The notes under the pieces are model-generated. The model searched no databases and was not told where the DNA came from. It saw only the letters and a program-made list of their open reading frames with translations. 64,000 nucleotides of DNA, taken from contig NZ_WWNB01000010.1 in NCBI RefSeq assembly GCF_012062845.1, positions 1-64,000 on the forward strand. The letters are read 5' to 3'. This DNA is from Halomonas salinarum (lineage in GTDB: Bacteria > Pseudomonadota > Gammaproteobacteria > Pseudomonadales > Halomonadaceae). Below are positions 18,486-26,285 of this stretch, in pieces. Each line of letters starts with the position of its first letter. Within the stretch, counting starts at the first letter, position 1. Made by a program: the position numbers and the translations under genes.

Positions 18486-18790
18486 CTAATTTACTACTCT
18501 CTCCACCCAGACACCTAAGTAAAAAAAGGGAGAAGGCCTAGACGTTTGTAGTACACCTTGGTGAGGTAATCTCAGGATGTCCTTGACGAAAAAGAAAAAA
18601 GAACAACAAGCTGCGATCTTCTGAAGGAGGCACAGCCATGGAGTCTGGCAGCAGGATGCCGACATGCAAGCGGATAACCGGACCTTGAAAGCCGGTCTGT
18701 AACGCGTATCGAAAAATAGGTACTTACAAAAAAAGTCATGTCCCCATTACGTGCTGAACTGTTGGTAGAGACCTCGTGAGGTATCTGCTC
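18486..18790. other. Non-coding stretch between the LOV sensor gene and an IS remnant
   Basis: About 300 bases without a credible gene. The minus-strand frame at 18572-18937 has low-complexity content and no family resemblance. The stretch is AT-richer than its surroundings, includes A-rich runs at 18520-18530 and 18589-18606, and probably contains the promoter of the minus-strand sensor gene plus debris from the insertion sequence that follows. Confidence 0.4.
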
Positions 18791-19438
18791 ATGGAGGCCC
18801 ACGCCTTCCAGCCCTGGCTGGGTCAGCTGACCCCACTCAACACCCGGCAAAAGAACCTTCTTCGGTGTCGGCTTAAAAAGCGACCCCAGCAGGACGTACT
18901 CCACAATACCGAACCGGCGCTCAAGGCCTGCCCGCACTGTGCGGCCGATGCCCCGCCGTTAACCCCGAGGGGCTGAAATCGCGGGTTGCGCCGCTATCCG
19001 GTGCCGCCAGGAGGCACAGGAGTGGACCAGACGCCGGTCATGGTCGTGCGCGACCGAGCGGGCCATACGACCGGTTTCCAGCTGGAAAAGCTCGACGCCC
19101 TGCATATGCAGGAGGTGCTCCAGCCATTGGTCGATCGCGAGCCCGTGTTGTGTACGGACGGGGCCAGTGTGTAAGCGGCATTTGCCAGACACTGTGGCAT
19201 CACCCATCAGGTGGTGAATGGCAAGCTCGGACAGCGAGTCAAGGGGGGCTTTCATATCCAGAACCTTTATGCCTAACAAAGCCGGTTGAAGCAGTGGATG
19301 GGCCGTGTTCATGGCGTTGCCACCAAGTATCTCGGCTGGCGGCGCCTACTGGAACGCTATGCAACGACGATAAACGCGCACATCCGTTGGATGCTGAAAG
19401 TCCGAACAGCTGCAATGACTGAATTAGCAGATGAATGA
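18791..19438 (+). pseudogene. Decayed IS1595-family transposase with internal deletion
   Basis: One reading frame carries pieces of an IS1595/ISXO2-like transposase: MEAHAFQPWLGQLTPLNTRQ, a zinc-ribbon half CPHC near 18930, then PVMVVRDRAGHTTGFQLEKL, VLCTDGAS, FARHCGITHQVVNGKLGQRV, FHIQNLYA and LKQWMGRVHGVATKYLGWRR to TGA at 19438. Three in-frame stops break it (after PPLTPRG, DGASV and QNLYA), and the region between the zinc ribbon and the catalytic core is missing. The remnant is next to tRNA-Ser, a common integration neighbourhood. It cannot encode an active transposase. Confidence 0.75.
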
Positions 19439-19559
19439 CCAAGAGGGGGATGAGGCTGCAGGGAGATGAGGGAAGATAGCGCAGAAAGGAAAACAGTCCA
19501 CATACATCCTGTGAAGGCCAGTAAAAGCCAGACACAAAGTATGGGCCATGATTGGCCAG

Positions 19560-19590
19560 AAAAAGAAAAAGCCGCTGAAATCAGCGGCTT
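19560..19590 (-). terminator. Rho-independent terminator of tRNA-Ser
   Basis: GCCGCTGA-AA-TCAGCGGC at 19571-19588 is followed on the minus strand by a T-rich run (AAAAAGAAAAA on the plus strand at 19560-19570). It lies just 3' of the serine tRNA on the minus strand. Confidence 0.85.
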
Positions 19591-19602
19591 TCTCGATATT
19601 CG

Positions 19603-19690
19603 TGGCGGAGGGGGAGGGATTCGAACCCTCGAAGCCTTTCGACTTACACACTTTCCAGGCGTGCTCCTTCGACCACTCGGACACCCCTCC
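19603..19690 (-). tRNA. tRNA-Ser(GGA)
   Basis: The minus strand folds as a class II tRNA of 88 nt. The acceptor arm GGAGGGG pairs with CCCCTCC, followed by discriminator G and an encoded CCA. The anticodon arm reads CCT-GGA-AAG, giving GGA and serine codons UCC/UCU. A long variable arm (TCGAAAGGCTTCGA region) and the T-loop GGTTCGAATCC are present. A terminator follows directly. Confidence 0.95.
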
Positions 19691-19798
19691 GCAATTTTTA
19701 GCTCTGCCGTGGGGCTACGCCTTCCGCGTCAGAACGGCGCATACTGTATCGAGATCGGGTGGTGATTGCAAGCCGGGGCCGAAATTTTTCCAATCTCT

Positions 19799-20296
19799 TC
19801 AGGGCAATACCGCATAGTCGCCGTGTGCGGAGAGACAAAGAGTCTCACCACAATAGAGCTCTTGAAGCAGTACGATGCGCCCCTTGCCACGGCTTGTCAG
19901 GCGTTCAGCCAGGGCCGCTGGCCCTGCCGGGTCTTCTGGGCGGCACACCAGGCGGTAATCGCCGGTCACCGGCGCCTGGAAGCGCTGGGTGGCCTCGGCG
20001 ACCACGACATCCTGATCACGGCCTTGTGCACGCAGCCACAGGGTGGCCCAGCACCAGCCGATCAGGGTGACCTGGGCGGCAAGCGATCCGCCAAAGCCGG
20101 TGCCCTTGTCGTTGAGATTGGGGGCAAGCGACAGCGACCATACCAGCGCCTCGTTCTCCCAGTGCATGTCCGTGATACCCAACTGCGGGACCAGCGGAAT
20201 GGCGGCCTCTAGCCAGTGGCGGAAATCACTCAGGTTGTCGCCCTGCCCCGCCGCAGGCAGCGCCAAGCGCGGATGCGGCACACCGGCCTGGCGCAT
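19799..20296 (-). CDS. Hotdog-fold thioesterase domain protein (YiiD C-terminal type)
   Basis: The 165-residue protein resembles the putative thioesterase domain found at the C-terminus of YiiD/FabY (PF09500). It has an N-terminal helix around FRHWLEAAIPLVPQLGI, then NLNDKGTGFGGSLAAQVTLIGWCWATLWLR, the conserved N-D-K-GT-FGGS hotdog motif, and VVVAEATQRFQAPVTGDY. The substrate is likely an acyl thioester but is not known. Its start lies 3 bases after the nitroreductase stop, so the two form an operon. The GNAT domain of full YiiD is absent. Confidence 0.75.
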   Translation of the reverse strand: MRQAGVPHPRLALPAAGQGDNLSDFRHWLEAAIPLVPQLGITDMHWENEALVWSLSLAPNLNDKGTGFGGSLAAQVTLIGWCWATLWLRAQGRDQDVVVAEATQRFQAPVTGDYRLVCRPEDPAGPAALAERLTSRGKGRIVLLQELYCGETLCLSAHGDYAVLP

Positions 20297-20299
20297 GCT

Positions 20300-20860
20300 T
20301 CAGCTCCAGCGCTCGACGAAGTCAGCGGGGTCCCGGGCTGGCACCGGCTTGTGACGCCCGCCCATCTGTCCCAGGTAGAGGAAGGCGACGAGCTCGTCGT
20401 CCTCGTCAAGGCCAAGCCCCTTCTTGACGGTCGGGTCGAAGGCATAGTGACCGGTACGCCACATGGCGCCAAGCCCCAGGGCCTGAGCCGCCAACAGCAT
20501 GCCATGGGCGGCACAACCGGCAGAAAGCGACTGTTCGAGCGGTGGCACCTTGGGCAGGTCCGGGGTGATCTTGGCGACCACGGCGATGATCATCGGCGCC
20601 CGCAACGGTTTCTTGCGCGCGGCGTTCAGGGCGGCATCGTCGATATGCGGGTTATTGTGGAACTCCGCCTCGGCAAACACCTCACCAAGCCGAGTAAGGC
20701 CTTCCCCCGAGAACTCGATGAAATGCCAGGGGGTCAGCTCCTTGTGATCAGGAGCACGCAGGGCGGCGCGGTAGATAGCATCCATCTGATCGGCGTCGGG
20801 CGCCGGGCCGCGCAATTTGCCCATGGAGCTGCGTTCATGCAGCAGCGTCATCGCATCCAT
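20300..20860 (-). CDS. Nitroreductase family protein (YdjA type)
   Basis: The 186-residue flavoprotein resembles E. coli YdjA: LLHERSSMGKLRGPAPD (FMN-phosphate-binding RxS), AALRAPDHKELTPWHFIEFSGEGL, LSAGCAAHGMLLAAQALGLGAMWRTG and FLYLGQMGG. It should be a small FMN, NAD(P)H-dependent reductase; the substrate is unknown. ATG 20860 is chosen over an upstream frame start at 20935 because AAGGAG is 7 nt away and the family starts here. It is upstream of, and nearly abuts, the thioesterase gene. Confidence 0.87.
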   Translation of the reverse strand: MDAMTLLHERSSMGKLRGPAPDADQMDAIYRAALRAPDHKELTPWHFIEFSGEGLTRLGEVFAEAEFHNNPHIDDAALNAARKKPLRAPMIIAVVAKITPDLPKVPPLEQSLSAGCAAHGMLLAAQALGLGAMWRTGHYAFDPTVKKGLGLDEDDELVAFLYLGQMGGRHKPVPARDPADFVERWS

Positions 20861-20959
20861 CCGGTTCTCCTTACAGCAATGGGGTGGCAGGCAGCGCCAC
20901 GCGTGTTGCGTCGCACCCTGCCCGCTTACATGCATATAGCCTGACTGTACGCTAGGTGA

Positions 20960-21796
20960 CTATTGTCGCGCCAGACGCAGCGGCTCGGGCGGCCGCTCGC
21001 CCGGTGTTGCCCGCCAGGGGCTGATATCCAGACCGCCGCGACGCACGTAACGGGCAAGCACCAGCAACCGCTCGGGACAAGCACGCGCCATCAGGTCGGT
21101 GAAGATATGCTCGACGCAGTGCTCGTGGAAATCCTGATGCTGACGATAGGAGACCAGATATTTCAAGAGCCCCTCGCGATCGAGCCGCGGGCCGCGATAG
21201 CGAATCAGCACGCTGCCCCAGTCGGGCTGGCCGGTGACAGGGCAATTGGACTTGAGCAGGTGCGAGTGCAGGGTCTCCTCGACGATCTCCTCGCCCACCG
21301 TGAGCAGCGCCGGGTCAGGCGTATAGGCATCGATGTCGACGTCGAGTTCGTCGATGCAGTCGCCAGGCAGGCGCTGCGTGGCCAGGGCCTGGTCGTCGAC
21401 GCCGAACAGCTCAACCGAGACCGGCGCCCCGGCAGCGGTGGCGAGATCCTGCTCGAGAGTGGCGATCACCTCCTCGCGGGAGGCACAACGCGTCTGATTG
21501 TAGCTGTTCAGGTACAACTTCCAGGACTTCGACTCGATCAGGTTCGGCGAGTCGGCGGGCAGACGAAAGCGCGCCACGGCGACCACCGGCTTGCCGCGGG
21601 GCGTGAGCCAGGAGACCTCGAAGGCGTGCCACTCGTCTTCACCGACAAATGGCAGGGCGCCGTCGCTGATGCCCAGCGGCGCACGGTTAGCGGCCCGAGC
21701 GATCGGGTACAGCAAGGCCGGGTCATAGCGATCCGGATAGGCGGACTCGCGCCCCAGCGGGGCCTTTGCAAGCGTCTCGGGGCGATCATGCGTCAT
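20960..21796 (-). CDS. queF: NADPH-dependent 7-cyano-7-deazaguanine reductase
   Basis: The 278-residue protein is the long (two-domain) form of QueF, which reduces preQ0 to preQ1 in queuosine synthesis. It has LYLNSYNQTRCASREEV in the N-terminal half, the catalytic Cys in LLKSNCPVTGQPDWGSVLIRY, the QueF signature ESKSWKLYLNS and LVSYRQHQDFHEHCVE near the C-terminus. AGGAG lies 7 nt before ATG 21796. The gene starts two bases past the stop of the ABC permease gene, so it is the last gene of a three-gene operon with yadG and yadH. That linkage has no obvious metabolic reason. Confidence 0.95.
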   Translation of the reverse strand: MTHDRPETLAKAPLGRESAYPDRYDPALLYPIARAANRAPLGISDGALPFVGEDEWHAFEVSWLTPRGKPVVAVARFRLPADSPNLIESKSWKLYLNSYNQTRCASREEVIATLEQDLATAAGAPVSVELFGVDDQALATQRLPGDCIDELDVDIDAYTPDPALLTVGEEIVEETLHSHLLKSNCPVTGQPDWGSVLIRYRGPRLDREGLLKYLVSYRQHQDFHEHCVEHIFTDLMARACPERLLVLARYVRRGGLDISPWRATPGERPPEPLRLARQ

Positions 21797-21798
21797 GC

Positions 21799-22572
21799 TC
21801 AGCTCCTGATGCCTTTACCGCGCTCGAGCATCCACAGGGCAATGGCGAACAGCACAGTGATGAAGGCGCAGATGGCGGCCAGCGCCCAACCGACCGGAAT
21901 GTCGGAGACCCCCAGGAAACCATAGCGGAAGACGTTGACCATATAGAGGATCGGGTTGAGCATCGACACGCCCTGCCAGAACTCCGGCAACAGGGAGATC
22001 GAATAGAAGACCCCACCCAGATAGGTCAGCGGCGTGAGAATGAAGGTCGGCACGATGGAGATATCATCGAATTTCTTGCCGAGCAGCGCATTGATGAAGC
22101 CGCCGGCAGCGAATAGTGCGGCGGTCAACACGACGACCAGAACGGTCAGCACGGGATGCGCCACCTCGATACGGGTGAAGAACAGCGACACCCCCGTGAC
22201 GATGATGCCAACGCCCAGGCCACGCGCCATACCGCCGAGAATGAAGCCCGCAAGGATCACCCAATTGGGCATCGGCGAGACCATCATTTCCTCGATCGAG
22301 CGCTGGAACTTGTTGGAGAAGAAGCTGGAGGCCACATTCGAGTAGCTGTTGGTAATCACCGCCATCATGATCAGGCCTGGGACGATGAAGTCCATGTAGT
22401 TGTAACCATCCATCTCGCCGATTCGCGACCCGATCAGGTTGCCGAAGATGATGAAGTACATGGTCATGGTGATCGACGGCGGCAGCAGTGTCTGCGGCCA
22501 GATACGGGTAAAGCGGCGCACTTCCTTGCCGACCAGAGTCCACAGTGCCACGGCTATCTGCATTGCATTCAT
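21799..22572 (-). CDS. yadH: ABC transporter permease (ABC-2 type, YadH-like)
   Basis: The 257-residue protein has six predicted helices and the ABC-2 pattern GLIMMAVITNSYSNVASSFFSNKFQRSIEEMMVSPMPNW, with LTPLTYLGGVFYSISLLPEFWQGVSMLNPI before the last helices. Size and sequence match YadH of E. coli. The exported substrate is unknown. Its ATG overlaps the stop of the ATPase gene by four bases (ATGA), so the pair is translationally coupled. Confidence 0.9.
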   Translation of the reverse strand: MNAMQIAVALWTLVGKEVRRFTRIWPQTLLPPSITMTMYFIIFGNLIGSRIGEMDGYNYMDFIVPGLIMMAVITNSYSNVASSFFSNKFQRSIEEMMVSPMPNWVILAGFILGGMARGLGVGIIVTGVSLFFTRIEVAHPVLTVLVVVLTAALFAAGGFINALLGKKFDDISIVPTFILTPLTYLGGVFYSISLLPEFWQGVSMLNPILYMVNVFRYGFLGVSDIPVGWALAAICAFITVLFAIALWMLERGKGIRS

Positions 22573-23507
22573 TTCGCGGCCTCCGCGTTGGACTCTTCCA
22601 CCATCGAGACAAACATTTCTTCCAGCCGGTTGGCCCGGTTGCGCATCGACACCACGGTCAGCCCCTGCTCGGAGAGCTGTTGAAAGACGTCGTTGAGCCG
22701 CTGGCCACGCTTGACCGAGACGGCCAGCTGACTTGAGTCGACTTTTTCGATCTGGAAATCTTCAAGGATCGGCAGCTCGCCCACCGGCTCGGCCAGATCA
22801 AGCAGGAAGGTCTCGGTATTCAGCTGGCCAAGCAACTCACGCACGCTGGTGTTCTTGACGATCTCGCCGTTATTGATGATCGCGATGTTACGACACAGAC
22901 TCTCGGCTTCCTCGAGATAGTGGGTCGTGAGGATAATGGTGGTGCCCTCCTCGCGATTGATGCGGCGCATGTAATCCCACATGGAGCGGCGCAGTTCGAT
23001 ATCAACGCCAGCGGTAGGCTCATCGAGGATCAAGAGCTTGGGGCGATGAATGAGGGCACGAGCAATCATCAGGCGACGCTTCATGCCGCCAGAGAGCGCA
23101 CGAGCGCTGCCGTCACGCTTGTCCCAAAGGCCCAGATCCTTGAGCAGCTTCGCCGCACGGGGCTTGGCCTCGCGGTGAGACATGCCGTAGTAGCCCGCCT
23201 GAGCGAGAATGATGTCTTCGACCTTCTCGAACTGGTTGAAGTTGAACTCCTGGGGCACCACGCCGAGGTTGTACTTGGCGTGGGCGAAGTCCTTGTCGAT
23301 ATCGATACCAAAGACCGATACCTTGCCGGCGCTCTTCTGTACCAGCGAACAGACCACGCCGAGCGTAGTGGACTTGCCGGCCCCGTTGGGACCCAATAAC
23401 GCGAAAAAATCACCCTGCTGGACATCGAGATCGATGCCTTTCAAGGCATGAAAGCCGTTGCCGTACACCTTGGTCAGGCCACGGATCGACAGCGCCGGTT
23501 CAGCCAT
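22569..23507 (-). CDS. yadG: ABC transporter ATP-binding protein (YadG-like)
   Basis: The 312-residue ATPase has Walker A GPNGAGKST, Q-loop VPQEF, signature ALSGGMKRRL, Walker B LLILDEPTAGVD and the His switch TTHY, in the usual order over residues 1-220. A C-terminal extension of about 90 residues is typical of exporter ATPases such as YadG. It pairs with the permease at 21799-22572. AGGTG lies 6 nt before the ATG. Confidence 0.93.
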   Translation of the reverse strand: MAEPALSIRGLTKVYGNGFHALKGIDLDVQQGDFFALLGPNGAGKSTTLGVVCSLVQKSAGKVSVFGIDIDKDFAHAKYNLGVVPQEFNFNQFEKVEDIILAQAGYYGMSHREAKPRAAKLLKDLGLWDKRDGSARALSGGMKRRLMIARALIHRPKLLILDEPTAGVDIELRRSMWDYMRRINREEGTTIILTTHYLEEAESLCRNIAIINNGEIVKNTSVRELLGQLNTETFLLDLAEPVGELPILEDFQIEKVDSSQLAVSVKRGQRLNDVFQQLSEQGLTVVSMRNRANRLEEMFVSMVEESNAEAAK

Positions 23508-23691
23508 CAGGACACCTGTGAGATGGTTTAAAAATTAGGACACTAAGGATAGGGGCGAGTGCTCAGAATTCAATGCCAGCGAACAAATAGGCGTGCAGAG
23601 ACGTAAAAGAACACGGAAAAATGCGGAGGGAAAACTGCTGATATTTTGCGGCTATCAAGTGTCGTACGGATGACACATAGGAAGGAACGAT

Positions 23692-23766
23692 TGGAGCGGA
23701 AAAGGAGATTCGAACTCCCGACCCTCGCCTTGGCAAGGCGATGCTCTACCACTGAGCTATTTCCGC
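23692..23766 (-). tRNA. tRNA-Gly(GCC), copy 1
   Basis: A 75-nt minus-strand cloverleaf with acceptor GCGGAAA, D-arm AGCTCAGTGGTAGAGC, anticodon arm CCTT-GCC-AAGG, T-arm GGGAGTTCGAATCTCC, discriminator T and encoded CCA. It is the promoter-distal member of the six-tRNA cluster. Confidence 0.95.
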
Positions 23767-23787
23767 GTATCGTTGTGCGTTGTGAGG

Positions 23788-23863
23788 TGGTGTCCCATAG
23801 GGGGTTCGAACCCCTGTCACTGCCGTGAAAGGGCAGTGTCCTGGACCACTAGACGAATGGGAC
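23788..23863 (-). tRNA. tRNA-Glu(TTC), copy 1
   Basis: A 76-nt minus-strand cloverleaf with acceptor GTCCCAT, anticodon arm TGCCC-TTTCA-CGGCA giving TTC, T-arm CAGGGGTTCGAACCCC and encoded CCA. The discriminator base is A, unlike copy 2. Confidence 0.95.
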
Positions 23864-23866
23864 GCA

Positions 23867-23941
23867 TGGAGCGGAAAAGGAGATTCGAACTCCCGACCCT
23901 CGCCTTGGCAAGGCGATGCTCTACCACTGAGCTATTTCCGC
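23867..23941 (-). tRNA. tRNA-Gly(GCC), copy 2
   Basis: Identical in sequence to tRNA-Gly copies 1 and 3 in all stems and loops I compared, 75 nt including CCA. It is separated from tRNA-Glu copy 1 by only three bases, which requires precise processing of the joint transcript. Confidence 0.95.
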
Positions 23942-23981
23942 ATGTCTCACAACCGCTGTACTGCTTGTAGAATGACCGAAG

Positions 23982-24057
23982 TGGCGTCCCATAGGGGGTT
24001 CGAACCCCTGTCACTGCCGTGAAAGGGCAGTGTCCTGGACCACTAGACGAATGGGAC
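23982..24057 (-). tRNA. tRNA-Glu(TTC), copy 2
   Basis: The same tRNA-Glu(TTC) body as copies 1 and 3, but the discriminator base before CCA is G rather than A. It is 76 nt including CCA and lies three bases from tRNA-Gly copy 3. Confidence 0.95.
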
Positions 24058-24060
24058 GCA

Positions 24061-24135
24061 TGGAGCGGAAAAGGAGATTCGAACTCCCGACCCTCGCCTT
24101 GGCAAGGCGATGCTCTACCACTGAGCTATTTCCGC
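24061..24135 (-). tRNA. tRNA-Gly(GCC), copy 3
   Basis: Third copy of the 75-nt glycine tRNA, anticodon GCC, with encoded CCA. It lies between the second and third glutamate tRNAs. Confidence 0.95.
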
Positions 24136-24170
24136 ATTTACTTCCCGGTCATCCGGCATCTTCAAGAGGA

Positions 24171-24246
24171 TGGTGTCCCATAGGGGGTTCGAACCCCTGT
24201 CACTGCCGTGAAAGGGCAGTGTCCTGGACCACTAGACGAATGGGAC
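24171..24246 (-). tRNA. tRNA-Glu(TTC), copy 3
   Basis: First tRNA of the operon in transcription order; anticodon TTC, discriminator A, encoded CCA, 76 nt. A near-consensus promoter lies 29-57 bases upstream on the minus strand. Confidence 0.95.
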
Positions 24247-24274
24247 GTGGCCGAACCTCTTTAAGATGGCGCGT

Positions 24275-24303
24275 ATCTTACTGAGCACACCGGAGACTGT
24301 CAA
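24275..24303 (-). promoter_or_regulatory. Sigma-70 promoter of the tRNA-Glu/Gly operon
   Basis: On the minus strand a perfect -35 TTGACA (24298-24303) is followed after exactly 17 bases by TAAGAT (24275-24280). The bases just after the -10, ACGCGCC, form a GC-rich discriminator, as in promoters under stringent control. The site is 29 bases upstream of the first tRNA. Confidence 0.85.
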
Positions 24304-24637
24304 GCGCCTGTTGTGCCGAACGTTTGCTCATATACAGGCTACTCTTTAAGGCAGTAGACAGGCGCCGTGGGGCGTCGTTAGGCATAATCAGGCAGTCGAC
24401 AGGAGGGGCAAGGTAGCAGTTAGTATCGTGCAGACCAAGAGGCTACTGGACATCGAGCCTTGATGGCGCAAGAAGAACAGGGCAGATAATGACATGGCCA
24501 AGGCTTGCGCAACGCGTTGTGAGACGACGGCCAGCAGTGGCACAGTGGGCTCTGGGCATGGATGGCGCGCGTCGGCTGCGCTTCCAAACGACCGCCCTGG
24601 CCCGTAAGCGATCATTTCTGATATTGGAAGGTACGCC
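24304..24637. other. Intergenic region between the tRNA promoter and msrB
   Basis: About 330 bases with no credible gene: the frame at 24489-24878 runs into msrB in another phase and is a shadow. GGAAGG stands 8 nt before the msrB ATG. No clear terminator or promoter is seen for msrB. Confidence 0.4.
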
Positions 24638-25039
24638 ATGCGCAAGAAGATTGAGAAAAGCGATGCCGAGTGGCGCAGCCAACTCAGCCCCGAGCAATAT
24701 CGCGTCACCCGGGAGAAAGGCACCGAACCCCCCTTTAGCGGCGATCATCAGGTCAGAGAAGCTCAAGGGATCTATCACTGCGTCTGCTGTCACGCTCCGC
24801 TCTTCGAGAACGAGCACAAGTTCGATTCCGGCTGCGGTTGGCCAAGCTTCGACCGCCCACTGGGCAAAGGCTCGGTAGAAGAGCATGACGACACCAGCCA
24901 CGGCATGCAGCGCACCGAAGTGGTGTGTTCGCACTGCGATGCCCACCTGGGCCATGTTTTCCCGGATGGACCGCCGGAATCGACCGGCCTGCGTTACTGC
25001 ATCAACTCGGTGGCCATCGACTTCAACCGGGACGAGTGA
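24638..25039 (+). CDS. msrB: Peptide-methionine (R)-S-oxide reductase
   Basis: The 133-residue enzyme repairs methionine-R-sulfoxide in proteins. It has the four zinc Cys in two pairs (CVCC near residue 46 and CSHC near 95), the core [10 protein letters not shown], the segment [24 protein letters not shown] with the catalytic Cys, and a short acidic end. The length matches single-domain MsrB. It is likely monocistronic; a long inverted repeat lies 32 bases after the stop. Confidence 0.95.
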   Translation: MRKKIEKSDAEWRSQLSPEQYRVTREKGTEPPFSGDHQVREAQGIYHCVCCHAPLFENEHKFDSGCGWPSFDRPLGKGSVEEHDDTSHGMQRTEVVCSHCDAHLGHVFPDGPPESTGLRYCINSVAIDFNRDE

Positions 25040-25070
25040 GTCAAGCGACTCGCCGCCCTTCCCACCTGAG

Positions 25071-25114
25071 ACACATGATTCGCCGTCACACCCCGTATGC
25101 GGCGAATCATGTGT
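25071..25114. repeat. Perfect 15-bp inverted repeat between msrB and ylqF
   Basis: ACACATGATTCGCCG (25071-25085) is mirrored exactly by CGGCGAATCATGTGT (25100-25114), with a 14-base loop. There is no T-run after either arm, so it is not a standard terminator. It could act as an RNA stem protecting the msrB message, as a rho-linked terminator, or as a protein-binding site. Confidence 0.65.
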
Positions 25115-25221
25115 GAAGCATCAAGGGCTAAATCACACGCTCCTGCCCTTCCCCGCTGGCCCCAGCCGGCCGTCCATCTGCTAAGATGGTCGGCCGTTAG
25201 AAACGCGCAGGAGAAGAGGCC

Positions 25222-26193
25222 ATGCTGGGCTGGTACCCGGGACACATGAACAAGGCACGTCGCCAGATCACCGAGGCGCTGCCGGAAATCGACGTGGTGC
25301 TGGAGGTGCTCGACGCCCGCCTGCCCTATTCCAGCGCCAACCCGATGCTGGCCGAACTCACCGAGCACAAGCCGGTGCTGAAGATCCTCTCGCGCGCTGA
25401 CCTGGCCGACCCGGCGCGCACCCAGGAGTGGGTGGCCTATTTCGACGCTCAGCCCGACACCCGAGCACTGGCGGTAACTACCACCCAGGCCCGCGAGCTC
25501 AAGCACATTCCCAAGCTTTGTCATGAGCTGGCCGGCGACGTGCGTGCCGACCGCGATGTGCGAGTGATGGTGATGGGCATTCCCAATGTCGGCAAGTCGA
25601 CCCTGATCAACGGCCTGGCCAAGCGCAAGATCGCCAAGACCGGTAACGAACCGGCGGTGACCAAGCGCCAGCAGAAGGTGCGCATTGATGGCCGGGTGGC
25701 GCTGACTGACACCCCCGGGGTGCTATGGCCGAAGATCGAGGACCAGGCCAGTGCTCACCGGCTGGCGGCCAGCGGCGCCATTCGCGATACCGCCATCGAC
25801 TATCTGGATGTCGCCGTGGTCACCGCCGCCGAGCTGGCCAAGCGCTACCCCGAGGCGCTGACCGGCCGCTACAAGCTCAAGGCGCTGCCGCCCTACGAAG
25901 GCAACGCCGCCGCAGAATCGGTCGAGGCCGATGGTACGAGGCAGACCGACCTGCTGGCCCTGGCCGGCTTCGACGGCAACGCCATCGTGCGCGATATCGC
26001 CGCCAAGCGCGGCGGCCTGCGCGCCGGCGGCGAGGTCGACCTGCACCGGGGCGCCGAGGTGCTGCTGCATGAACTGCGCGACGGCAAGCTGGGCCGGTTG
26101 ACCCTGGAGACCCCGGCGGACATTCCACCGCCGCCGGAACCTGAAGCCGATGACGCCGACAGTGAAGACGCGCAAGCCAACGCCGATTCATGA
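25222..26193 (+). CDS. ylqF: Ribosome biogenesis GTPase YlqF/RbgA family
   Basis: The 323-residue protein is a circularly permuted GTPase. The G4-like motif comes first (KILSRADLADP, near residue 55), then P-loop GIPNVGKSTLIN near 118 and G3 DTPG near 165. The start MLGWYPGHMNKARRQI is diagnostic for YlqF/RbgA, which helps late 50S assembly. G4 reads SRAD rather than NKxD. The last 30 residues are Pro, Glu and Asp rich. AGGAGAAGAGG lies just before the ATG. Confidence 0.9.
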   Translation: MLGWYPGHMNKARRQITEALPEIDVVLEVLDARLPYSSANPMLAELTEHKPVLKILSRADLADPARTQEWVAYFDAQPDTRALAVTTTQARELKHIPKLCHELAGDVRADRDVRVMVMGIPNVGKSTLINGLAKRKIAKTGNEPAVTKRQQKVRIDGRVALTDTPGVLWPKIEDQASAHRLAASGAIRDTAIDYLDVAVVTAAELAKRYPEALTGRYKLKALPPYEGNAAAESVEADGTRQTDLLALAGFDGNAIVRDIAAKRGGLRAGGEVDLHRGAEVLLHELRDGKLGRLTLETPADIPPPPEPEADDADSEDAQANADS

Positions 26194-26285
26194 AACCGTC
26201 AGTGAGGCTGCGTCTTGCGCCGACGATACGCGCGCCGGGCCCCGCGTGAGCGGGGCTACCCCTGGACACACTACCCGGACACCCC

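Noticed and set aside
18572-18937. 121-codon minus-strand frame near the IS1595 remnant
   Set aside because: Overlaps transposase debris and has no recognisable pattern.
19300-19700. Phage or island attachment site at tRNA-Ser
   Set aside because: I could not find a direct repeat of the tRNA 3' end elsewhere in the window, and no integrase gene is present.
23570-24284. Repeated 60-84 codon frames across the tRNA cluster
   Set aside because: They are translations of tRNA genes and repeat only because the tRNAs do.
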